This document shows, in pieces, positions 1 to 7,499 of a stretch of 64,000 bases of DNA (positions are counted from its first letter, which is position 1; each line of letters begins with the position of its first letter). Position numbers and translations under genes: made by a program. The notes beneath the pieces were generated by a model. It saw nothing but the letters and a program-made list of their open reading frames with translations. It did not search any database and was not told where the DNA came from. Source of the DNA: Pseudomonas sp. P5_109 (GTDB taxonomy: Bacteria; Pseudomonadota; Gammaproteobacteria; Pseudomonadales; Pseudomonadaceae); contig NZ_CP125380.1 of NCBI RefSeq assembly GCF_034009455.1, positions 3,981,501 to 4,045,500 of the forward strand, written 5' to 3'.

Positions 1-210
1 AAAGAGCCTGGCCATCTTGGCGTAGCTCAATGCGGATAACAGCATGGCGCCGGTGGCCAGCAGGAAGGCGCTGGGCGCCGTGCCGGAACTGACTTGGGCG
101 ATGACACCGAAAATCACCAGCACCAGGCTGGGTGCCATGTACGCCAGGCCAAACAGCACCACCGAAGTCAGGCTAAGGCTGGCGGTCAAGTTGACGGGTT
201 TGTGAGGCAT
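1..210 (-). CDS. APC-family amino acid/amine permease, N-terminal 70 codons
   Basis: Partial gene running off the left edge. The 70 visible residues hold one long hydrophobic segment (about residues 9-35) and the start of a second (about 45-66), typical of the first two helices of APC superfamily amino acid or polyamine permeases, including the early 'GLAYMAP' stretch. The start is supported by GGAGG six bases upstream of the ATG. It lies downstream of, and points the same way as, the porin, amidohydrolase, binding protein and C-N hydrolase genes, so it is probably the inner-membrane uptake step of that set. Substrate cannot be told from the fragment. Confidence 0.75.
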   Translation of the reverse strand, partial: MPHKPVNLTASLSLTSVVLFGLAYMAPSLVLVIFGVIAQVSSGTAPSAFLLATGAMLLSALSYAKMARLF

Positions 211-356
211 CTCAAACCTCCATGCCGAGGGTCAGCGTTGAGAGATGGATGGGTGGGGCTTTGAAGAGCCCTGCAACTGTATTGATCACGGCGCAATTCC
301 TGTTGTTGACGAAAACGGACGCAGCCGGCCAGGGCCGAGTCCATCTTCGGGTTGGT

Positions 357-1682
357 TCAATAGCGGTAGGAGATGAACATCTCGAGCGCACTGAAGTCGT
401 CGTTGCCGTAGGTTTCGCGGGCGGCCGCCAGTGGCTTGACCCAGTTGTACGACACGCTGGTGTAGACGCTGGGTGTCGGGATCCATTCAAGGAACACGAC
501 ATTCTCGTCGGCGAAGCGACGGTCGCTGACCGGCACACCGTTGAGCACCTTTTCGTCCAGGCTGAACTGGTAATGAATGCCGCCCAAACTGACGGTAGGT
601 GTCAGATGAGTGCGCAGCGTCCACTGACTGACGCGCTCGTTGCTGTTGAACAGCAGGTAATTGCCGACGACGTCGCCAATCAGCCAGGTGCCCCAGTCGA
701 CGTAGCCCTTGCTGAGCGGATCCCAGGCTTTCTTCTTTGCATCGGAGGGGTCTTCGTCACCGGAGAAGTAGGCATAGCGGTAACTCAACTGTGGCTGTAA
801 CGCAATTGCGGGGAACGCATAGTCGGCCTGGGCGTACCAGGCGCGGGCATCGTAGTCGACACCGGCGCCACTGCCGCGCTCGACAGCGTATTCGCCATGT
901 AGCGTCAGGTCATCCAGGCCAGGCACCTTGCCTTGCAACGCACGCAGGTTATAGACCTGCATCCCCTCGCGTGGGTTCTGGCTATTGGCTTGTCGGTCCA
1001 GGGAGTTCACCTTCATGGCCATGGCCCCCAGTGTCGCCGCGCCGGCCAGGTCGTAGTCGACGTTCAGGCCGTTCATGCGAAAGTCACCGAGATCGTCGTC
1101 TGTGCGCAAGCTGAATGCCTGGGCGCTGAGGCGATCATGGCCGTAACGCACGATGGCGGAGTCGCGAAACGCCGTACGCGGGCCAATCCAGTAGGCGCCA
1201 TCGTCGAAGAAATCCAGGTTGCCATCCATGACGATGAACCCTGTGCCGACCTTGAAGTCCTGTCGTCCGGCGCTGAGCGTCCAGTCGCCTTTGCGCACGC
1301 CGGCATAGAACGCCTCAACAGAAAGGTCATGGTCTGAACTGCGGGTGTAGCCACCGGCATCGCCGTCGCCAAACGTGGTGGCCCCTACGGCCGACGCACC
1401 GGCGAATACTTCAAGGCCCGAGTCGAGTTCGTAGCCGAGGGTCGCGCCGGGTTTCAGATACATCTCCTGCCAATCGGCACGCTCACCGGTGTTACGGCCG
1501 TTGCGCAGGTCTACGCGCCCGGCTCCGAAATTGACGTTAGCGGCGTTGATGCTGGCCGCGCCGGCGGCCAGTGTAGCCTCCCCTTTGACGTCGCCCGCCT
1601 CGAATGCATACCCCGCAAAGGCACACTGGCTGATCAACGCGCCGAGCGCCGAAAGCGCCCGCACCTGGGTGATGAAGGACAT
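357..1682 (-). CDS. Outer-membrane porin of the alginate-export (AlgE-like) family
   Basis: A 441-residue protein with an N-terminal signal peptide (cleavage probably after the 'SQCAFA' stretch, about residue 22) followed by a long series of alternating aromatic and polar strands and a C-terminal tyrosine/arginine end (SYRY) typical of outer-membrane barrels. The sequence resembles the alginate_exp family seen in Pseudomonas porins of unknown cargo. I chose the ATG at 1682 because GGGAG sits just upstream; an in-frame extension to 1718 has no ribosome site. It is co-directional with the amidohydrolase upstream, and I infer that it lets the substrate of that pathway across the outer membrane. 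Substrate unknown. Confidence 0.8.
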   Translation of the reverse strand: MSFITQVRALSALGALISQCAFAGYAFEAGDVKGEATLAAGAASINAANVNFGAGRVDLRNGRNTGERADWQEMYLKPGATLGYELDSGLEVFAGASAVGATTFGDGDAGGYTRSSDHDLSVEAFYAGVRKGDWTLSAGRQDFKVGTGFIVMDGNLDFFDDGAYWIGPRTAFRDSAIVRYGHDRLSAQAFSLRTDDDLGDFRMNGLNVDYDLAGAATLGAMAMKVNSLDRQANSQNPREGMQVYNLRALQGKVPGLDDLTLHGEYAVERGSGAGVDYDARAWYAQADYAFPAIALQPQLSYRYAYFSGDEDPSDAKKKAWDPLSKGYVDWGTWLIGDVVGNYLLFNSNERVSQWTLRTHLTPTVSLGGIHYQFSLDEKVLNGVPVSDRRFADENVVFLEWIPTPSVYTSVSYNWVKPLAAARETYGNDDFSALEMFISYRY

Positions 1683-1865
1683 ACTGATTTCTCCCGATTG
1701 TTCTTGTTGTAATGGCAAATCTGCTGCCTGCGAATGCGTCCACGGCTGCGACCGCAGCCCCCCTGCCGCGATTCACGCGCACGCACTAACCCCCAGGCCT
1801 GGCGGCCCGAAACAGAGGGTGATGTGAATTGATTGGCGTGGAAGGCCCCGTTCAGGGGCGATCAG

Positions 1866-3500
1866 TCAGCCGAAGTCTGGCGACCGATGGACTTCTTGCC
1901 CTTCCAGCAGGGTGAGTAACACCTGGGTCTGGGCGATTTCGCCGGGATCGATTTCAAACAGATTGCGGTCGAGGAGGATGAGGTCCGCGTACTTTCCCAC
2001 GCTGAGGCTGCCGGTGCAGTCATCGCGCCAGGCAGCATGGGCAGCATTGAGCGTGTAACCACGGATCGCATCCTCGATGCTGATGCGGTGTTGCGGGTTG
2101 TGTACCGGATCGTCGGGACCGGCACCGACGTTTTGGCGGGTGACGGCCGACTGCAAGATCTCGAACGGATCATAGGTACTGACGCCCCAGTCGCTGCTCA
2201 TCATGCAGGTCACCCCTTTACGCACAAAAGCACCGATGGGGAAGATCCACTCGCTGCGTTCCGCGCCAAGCATGGCTTCAGCGATGGCGTCGGCCTCGGG
2301 TTGCGGCTGGGCCCACAAGGGCTGGAAATTGGCCAGAATGCCCAGGGACGTGAAGCGGGGAATGTCTGCCGGCGCCACGACTTGCAGGTGAGCCAATTGG
2401 TGACGCGAATCCCACTGGCCATTTATCTGGCGGGCATGCTCGATTCCGTCCACGGCGGCGCGTACCGCGCCGTCGCCAATGGTGTGAACGTGCAACTGGA
2501 ACTTCTCCCGATCAAACGCCGCAAAGCAGGTGTTGATCTGTTCCTGGGTGAACATCAACTCGGCATTCCCCCCCGTGTCGCAACGCGGTTGCAGGAACAC
2601 GGCCGTACCGCTTTCCAGCACGCCGTCGAGGAAAAACTTTGCCGAGTGCATGCTGACCCGGTCGCCCCGGTAGATTTCGCGCAGGTCCTTGAGTTCGCGA
2701 AGTTGCTCGTCCAGCGGCTTGTGCGCGAAAACCTTTGAGGTAGCGCGGACCCGCAGCGTCAAATCACCGCGATCATGGGAGGCCTGGTAGTTTTTCATGT
2801 AATTGCGATTGACCATGGCATCCAGCACGCCGGTGATACCGCGACGGTTGAACTCCTTGCTGTAGTGCTGCATGGCCTCCAGGTACTCTTCGTCCGTGTA
2901 CCCGGGTGCGATGCGGTTCATCGCCCAGATGGCATCCTCCAACAGCCACCCCTTGGGTGTGCCGTCGGCGTTGCGCACATAGCTACCGTTCGCAGGCTCG
3001 GGGCTGCCTGCGGTCACCCCGGCGATCTCGAAGGCGGCGCTATTGGCCCAGCCGTTGTGGTAATCGTTGGCGAGCATCAGCGCCGGGCGCCCTCCCGTCA
3101 CGCTGTCCAGCAATTCCTTGGTGAGTTCGTCCGGGTTGAACACGCTGGAGGAGAAACCGACGCCACGAATCCAGGCCTTGTCGGGATGGCGTTCGGCGAA
3201 CTCGCGAATGGCGGCCAGCAGTTCGTCAAGGTTGGCGGCGGCGTACAACGACGCATTGTGATAAAGGTCGGCACTGCTCAGTTGAAAGTGCACGTGGGTG
3301 TCTTGCAAACCGGGCAGCATCAATTGCCCTTGTGCGTTGATGCGGCGCGTCTCGACGCCGGCCATGCGTTCGATGTCCACGTTGTCGCCCACGGCGACGA
3401 TGCGCCCTTGATGCACGGCAATGGCCTGGGCCCTGGGCAGGCTCGGGTCCATGGTGTGGATGTCAGCGTGGGTGATGATCAAGTCTGCTGCGATAGTCAT
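1866..3500 (-). CDS. Amidohydrolase family protein (YtcJ/N-substituted formamide deformylase type)
   Basis: A 544-residue metal-dependent hydrolase of the amidohydrolase_3 group. Visible metal sites are the HxH in 'DTHVHF' near residue 70, the later His cluster in 'HVHTIGDGA' and the Asp of 'SSDWG' near residue 440. No signal peptide, so it is cytoplasmic. Start at 3500 is set by GGAG upstream; a longer frame lacks a site. Homologues are usually annotated by family only, some acting on N-substituted formamides or amides. Sitting between a PotF-like binding protein and a porin, it probably cleaves an imported amine or amide. Confidence 0.85.
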   Translation of the reverse strand: MTIAADLIITHADIHTMDPSLPRAQAIAVHQGRIVAVGDNVDIERMAGVETRRINAQGQLMLPGLQDTHVHFQLSSADLYHNASLYAAANLDELLAAIREFAERHPDKAWIRGVGFSSSVFNPDELTKELLDSVTGGRPALMLANDYHNGWANSAAFEIAGVTAGSPEPANGSYVRNADGTPKGWLLEDAIWAMNRIAPGYTDEEYLEAMQHYSKEFNRRGITGVLDAMVNRNYMKNYQASHDRGDLTLRVRATSKVFAHKPLDEQLRELKDLREIYRGDRVSMHSAKFFLDGVLESGTAVFLQPRCDTGGNAELMFTQEQINTCFAAFDREKFQLHVHTIGDGAVRAAVDGIEHARQINGQWDSRHQLAHLQVVAPADIPRFTSLGILANFQPLWAQPQPEADAIAEAMLGAERSEWIFPIGAFVRKGVTCMMSSDWGVSTYDPFEILQSAVTRQNVGAGPDDPVHNPQHRISIEDAIRGYTLNAAHAAWRDDCTGSLSVGKYADLILLDRNLFEIDPGEIAQTQVLLTLLEGQEVHRSPDFG

Positions 3501-3552
3501 GGCAACTCCGGTCGTTCGATTTCTTGTTATGCGAAGGGTTGTGGGGCGACAC

Positions 3553-4653
3553 TCAGGTGCCACTTTTCACCTTGCTCCAGAGTCGGGTACGCACGCGTTC
3601 CAGTTTGAGCGGCAGCGTTTCGAGGGGGTAGAGCGTGGCCATGACTTCTTTGGTTGGGTACACACCCGGGTTGTCCCGCAACTGCGGATCGATGAAGGCC
3701 GAGGCGTCCTTGTTGCCGTTGGGATAGCCGACGTAGTTGGAACTCTTGGCAATCACTTGCGGGCGCAGCATGTAGTTGATGAAGTCGTAGCCCTGCTGCG
3801 GGTGGGGAGCATCCTTGAGCAGCACCATGTTTTCAAACCAGACCGGCGCGCCCTCTCGCGGAATGCTGTAGGCCAGTTTGACGCCGTTGTTGGCATGGTC
3901 TGCAGTGACTTTCGCGTTGTAGACGGAGCCACCCCATGCGACCACGGCGCAGATATCGCCATTGGCCAGGTCCGTGGTGAATTTCGAGGAATCGAAGTAA
4001 CGGACGTATGGGCGGATCTTGCGCAGCAATTCCTCGGCCTTGAGGTAATCCTCGGGTTTTTTGCTGTTCGGTGGCAGGCCCAGATAGTGCAGCGCGATAG
4101 GTACGATCTCTACGGGTGCATCCAGCATCGCTACGCCACACTGGCTGAGTTTTGAGATGTTTTCTTCCTTGAAGATCAGGTCCCAGGAATCTACCGGAGC
4201 GTTGGCGCCCAACAGTTGTTCGACCTTGGTCTTGTCATAGCCAATCCCTGTCGTGCCCCACATATAGGGGACCGCGTAGCGATTACCCGGATCATTGCCT
4301 TGAAGTTTTGCCAGAACATCCGGGGCCAGGTGCGACCAGTTGCCCATACGTTCACGATCCAGTTCCTGAATCACTCCAGCCTTTGTCAGGCTGGGCAACA
4401 GGTCGTCAGGCACCATCACCACGTCATAACCGGTACGTCCGGCCATCAACTTGCTTTCCATCACTTCAGCATTGTCGAAGGCATCCCAGATCAGCGAGAT
4501 ACCCGTGTCCGCCTGGAACTCCTTGGGCGTTTCCGGTGCCAGGAAATCCGACCAGTTATACAAGTGCACACGCGGCGGTTCGGCCCACGCGACACCGATT
4601 CCGGTGACGAACAATGCGACAAGGCTGAACTTCATCAAGCGGGGAAACTTCAT
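3553..4653 (-). CDS. PotF/SpuD-like polyamine-type periplasmic binding protein
   Basis: A 366-residue protein with signal peptide (hydrophobic core about residues 8-22, 'GVAWAEPP' cleavage region) and the spermidine/putrescine-binding fold of the PotD/PotF group: 'LYNWSDFL' near the N terminus, 'GYDVVMVPDD' and 'VPYMWGTTGIGYD'. The NWSD residues match those that contact the diamine in PotF/SpuD. No permease or ATPase gene accompanies it, only an APC-type permease farther downstream, so it either serves a transporter encoded elsewhere or acts as a sensor. Family assignment is strong; ligand is inferred. Confidence 0.87.
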   Translation of the reverse strand: MKFPRLMKFSLVALFVTGIGVAWAEPPRVHLYNWSDFLAPETPKEFQADTGISLIWDAFDNAEVMESKLMAGRTGYDVVMVPDDLLPSLTKAGVIQELDRERMGNWSHLAPDVLAKLQGNDPGNRYAVPYMWGTTGIGYDKTKVEQLLGANAPVDSWDLIFKEENISKLSQCGVAMLDAPVEIVPIALHYLGLPPNSKKPEDYLKAEELLRKIRPYVRYFDSSKFTTDLANGDICAVVAWGGSVYNAKVTADHANNGVKLAYSIPREGAPVWFENMVLLKDAPHPQQGYDFINYMLRPQVIAKSSNYVGYPNGNKDASAFIDPQLRDNPGVYPTKEVMATLYPLETLPLKLERVRTRLWSKVKSGT

Positions 4654-4759
4654 GGGATGCTCCTGGCTGACTGCACGTTTTTGCCAAACGCGCCCCCAGC
4701 TGACTGTTGCTGAATTATTGTTGTGGGTTGAGCGACGCCTGCGGATCTAGCGTCTTGTA

Positions 4760-5575
4760 TTAAGGAATCAGCAGTTCGCGTCGGCCATCCGCATGCTCAA
4801 TACGCTCTCCCGCTAACTGGAAGCGCTGGTCTTTGCGATAGTCGTAGACGGCTCTGGCATCGGCGAGTTGCGACATGTCCAGCTCGATCACATGGCGACT
4901 CTCCTGGCGCCCACTTTCGAGCAATACGTGACCAAAGGGGTCAATCACCGCACTGCCTCCGGCGAACACCGTGTCGTCATCACCCGGGCCGACCCGGTTC
5001 ACCACCACGGCAAACACCTGGTTTTCCTGGGCTCGGGCGGTAACCGAGGTGCGGTGTACGTGACCGTAAGGCTCCATGTTGCCATCGGTGACCAAAATCA
5101 GCTCTGCGCCGAGGGCCGCCACGGCGCGGGCTGTTTCCGGGAACTCGGTGTCGTAGCAGATCAACAGACCGATACGCACACCACGCCACTCCACGGTGCC
5201 ATAGCGGTTGCCGGGCAATACCAGGCCAGGCTCGGAGACCCAGAGGTGGGTCTTGCGGTAGCTCAGTTGAATACCTTCGGGGGTGATGAAAAGCGTCGTG
5301 TTGTAAAAATTCCCGCCATCGTTTTCGATCAGCCCCACCACCACCGCGACGTTACGCTCATGCGCGGCCTGCAGGATGGCCTGGACACTGGGGTTATCCA
5401 GCGACAGGGCCTGTTCGGCAATGTTCTGGTAGTTCAGGAAACCGGTGATTTGCGCCTCGGGAAACACCACGATATCGGTGTCAGGCGCGCATTGAGCGAT
5501 GGCATCAAGAGTGCGTCGCAAATTGTACGCGGTATCGCCATCACGCCCCGCCAGTTGTACGAGTTCGAGCTTCAT
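4760..5575 (-). CDS. Carbon-nitrogen hydrolase (nitrilase superfamily)
   Basis: A 271-residue cytoplasmic hydrolase of full family length with the complete catalytic triad: Glu40 in 'VFPEAQ', Lys108 in 'YRKTHLW' and Cys140 in 'LICYDTEFPE'. The nitrilase superfamily cleaves C-N bonds of amides, carbamoyl compounds or nitriles; this branch resembles N-carbamoyl/omega-amidase types more than true nitrilases. It is first in the minus-strand set and begins 129 bases from the divergent LuxR gene, so it probably opens an operon that also includes the PotF-like protein and amidohydrolase. Substrate not determined. Confidence 0.85.
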   Translation of the reverse strand: MKLELVQLAGRDGDTAYNLRRTLDAIAQCAPDTDIVVFPEAQITGFLNYQNIAEQALSLDNPSVQAILQAAHERNVAVVVGLIENDGGNFYNTTLFITPEGIQLSYRKTHLWVSEPGLVLPGNRYGTVEWRGVRIGLLICYDTEFPETARAVAALGAELILVTDGNMEPYGHVHRTSVTARAQENQVFAVVVNRVGPGDDDTVFAGGSAVIDPFGHVLLESGRQESRHVIELDMSQLADARAVYDYRKDQRFQLAGERIEHADGRRELLIP

Positions 5576-5621
5576 ATTCGGACCTTGTTATCAGGGTAAA
5601 TCCCGGCCAGGAAGTAAGTGA

Positions 5622-5633
5622 CTTTTGCAAAAG
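5622..5633. promoter_or_regulatory. Palindrome in the divergent promoter region, candidate operator
   Basis: CTTTTGCAAAAG is a perfect 12-bp palindrome in the 129-bp gap between the C-N hydrolase and the LuxR regulator; the flanks GAC/GGTC extend the dyad with one offset base. It is centred where a regulator could act on both divergent genes. That the LuxR protein binds it is inference. Confidence 0.4.
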
Positions 5634-5704
5634 GTCGATGCAATTATGCGTTTTGCCAGCGAATTTCCTATCACGTCGAGTGATTAACCCCAGGGGGTAC
5701 ATGC

Positions 5705-6499
5705 ATGACACCAACGCTCCAGGACATGGCCTGGCATCGCTCAGCCGGCCAATTGATCGAACACCTGGACAAGGCTGATTTCTGGCGAAGCCTGAGCCGG
5801 CTGATAGGCGAATACGTACCGGTCGATACCTGGGCGGTGCTGCTGTTCAGCGACGGCCGCCCTTTTGCCTTCGCCGAAAGCCCGTATCAAGGCGAGGGAC
5901 CGGACCCGCTGTTCCACGATTACATCAAGGGCCTGTACCTGCTCGACCCCTTCTACATCGCCAATCGCGAGCAACCCGCCACCGGGCTGTACCGCTTGGC
6001 GGACGTGGCACCGGAACGCTTCAAGGAGACGGAATACTACGAGCGCTACTTCACCCACTACGTAGAGCAGGACGAAGTGCAATACAACGTGAAACTCGAC
6101 GAGGCCCGCAGCGTGTGCCTGTCATTGGGAAGTCGTCAGCTGTTCACGCCGGAACAGATTTCGCTGCTGGAAATGATCCGCCCCTGGGTCGTGGGCCTGA
6201 TGCGCCAGCGCATGTTTTTCGAGAGCGCGATGGCTGAAAGCGTCCCTCGCCAGGCACCGCGCTGGCAAGACAATCTGGAAGAGGCAATGGTGCGCCTGGG
6301 CACTCCCCTGACCGCCAGAGAGCTCGACGTGATCCGTTTGATCCTGAGTGGCTGCTCGAACAAGGAAGTGGCCAGCAAGTTGAGCATCTCGGCCGAGACC
6401 GTCAAGGTCCACCGCCGGCACGTCTACGCGAAGCTGAACATAAAGTCGCCGCAGGAGCTGTTTTCACTATTTCTCAAGGCGCAGGTTGAAACCCCGTGA
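5705..6499 (+). CDS. LuxR-family transcriptional regulator
   Basis: A 264-residue regulator. The C-terminal part, about residues 203-250, is a GerE/LuxR helix-turn-helix ('LTARELDVIRLILSGCSNKEVA', 'LSISAETVKVHRRHVYAKL'). The N-terminal 180 residues contain no recognisable receiver with a phospho-Asp and do not show the acyl-homoserine-lactone signature clearly, so the input domain is unassigned. It is divergent from the C-N hydrolase/amidohydrolase set and is its most likely regulator. A short AGGGC/GCCCT hairpin follows the stop codon. Confidence 0.85.
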   Translation: MTPTLQDMAWHRSAGQLIEHLDKADFWRSLSRLIGEYVPVDTWAVLLFSDGRPFAFAESPYQGEGPDPLFHDYIKGLYLLDPFYIANREQPATGLYRLADVAPERFKETEYYERYFTHYVEQDEVQYNVKLDEARSVCLSLGSRQLFTPEQISLLEMIRPWVVGLMRQRMFFESAMAESVPRQAPRWQDNLEEAMVRLGTPLTARELDVIRLILSGCSNKEVASKLSISAETVKVHRRHVYAKLNIKSPQELFSLFLKAQVETP

Positions 6500-6570
6500 G
6501 GGCAATCGCCCTGGCCCGTTTGACCTTGTCACGTTGAACAGATCGGCAGTGGCACCCTGCCCCGGGCGCT

Positions 6571-7011
6571 TCAATGTCCGCGAATGTAGTGTTCCAGCTG
6601 CCGAATCAACTCGGCCTGCTCGACGATGGCTTCCTTGACCAGATCACCAATCGACAACAGGCCAATCAGTTGGTCGCCCTCCACCACCGGTAGATGGCGC
6701 AGATGGCTGTCGGTCATGACCGCCATGCACCGCTCGATGCTTTGCTGACTGTCGGCTGTCACGACGGGCGCGCTCATGATGGCCCGGACCGGTGTACCGA
6801 CCGAAGAGCGCCCCTGTAGAACGACCTTGCGCGCATAGTCGCGTTCGCTGATAACGCCGATGACCTGGCCCTGTTCCATGACGGGCAGAGCACCGACGTT
6901 TTTTTCCGCCATCATTTTCAACGCTTCAAGCACCATCTGGTCTGGCGCGATGCTATGCACCCGCTGGTTTTGCACGGCCTTGAGCTTGAGCAGTTGTGCG
7001 GCTGTTTTCAT
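6571..7011 (-). CDS. CBS-domain pair protein
   Basis: A 146-residue protein made almost entirely of two CBS motifs (about residues 10-70 and 78-135), including 'GVISERDYARKVVLQGRSS' and 'GLLSIGDLVKEAI'. Such stand-alone proteins usually bind adenine nucleotides and act as energy or redox sensors of partner proteins, which are not identifiable here. GGAGG upstream of the ATG fits the start. It follows nirBD on the same strand but is separated from it by 101 bases with an inverted repeat, so it may be its own unit. Confidence 0.88.
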   Translation of the reverse strand: MKTAAQLLKLKAVQNQRVHSIAPDQMVLEALKMMAEKNVGALPVMEQGQVIGVISERDYARKVVLQGRSSVGTPVRAIMSAPVVTADSQQSIERCMAVMTDSHLRHLPVVEGDQLIGLLSIGDLVKEAIVEQAELIRQLEHYIRGH

Positions 7012-7051
7012 GCGAACCTCCGATACTGTTTGTCATTGATCATCGACTCCG

Positions 7052-7098
7052 CCGGGGCCTGGAATGAATCATCGATTGAATGAGCGCCCAGACCCCGG
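7052..7098. repeat. 11-bp inverted repeat between nirD and the CBS gene
   Basis: CCGGGGCCTGG at 7052-7062 pairs with CCAGACCCCGG at 7088-7098 with one G-U type mismatch and a 25-base loop. It lies just after the nirD stop and could slow or end transcription; no T-run follows, so a standard terminator is not claimed. Confidence 0.45.
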
Positions 7099-7112
7099 TG
7101 AAATCCATCTGC

Positions 7113-7499
7113 TCAGGCCACCGCGACTTCCACCTGGCCTGCGTTCAGGCGCACCGGCCAGACCCGCAGGCGCTGCTGCGGATGTTCCAGGCAACTGCCG
7201 TCCTCAAGGCGGAAATGCTGTTTGTAGAGGGGCGAGGCAATCACCAGATCGCCCTTGATGCTGCCGATCAGCCCGCGACCGATGACATTCGCCCCGGATT
7301 GCGGGTCATGGTTATCGATGGCATAGAGGGTCTTGCCTTCGGCGGCCGGCAGGTAGAACAGCGCCACTTGTGCACCGTCGAGCCAGACGACGACGCCGGA
7401 ATTGCTCACCAGATCCTCCTGGCGGCACACCGTTTGCCAGGCATCTGGATTGACCAGGGCGGAACTGGAATAAGCTATCTGGGTATCGGACTGGCTCAT
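7113..7499 (-). CDS. nirD: Assimilatory nitrite reductase small subunit NirD
   Basis: A 128-residue protein with the Rieske-like fold of NirD, including 'VCRQEDLVSNSGV', 'ALFYLPAAEGKTLYAIDNHDP' and 'SPLYKQHFRLEDG', but without the Cys-His cluster ligands, as is normal for NirD. It supports NADH-dependent reduction of nitrite to ammonium by NirB. The start overlaps the nirB stop as TGATG, indicating translational coupling. Confidence 0.95.
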   Translation of the reverse strand: MSQSDTQIAYSSSALVNPDAWQTVCRQEDLVSNSGVVVWLDGAQVALFYLPAAEGKTLYAIDNHDPQSGANVIGRGLIGSIKGDLVIASPLYKQHFRLEDGSCLEHPQQRLRVWPVRLNAGQVEVAVA

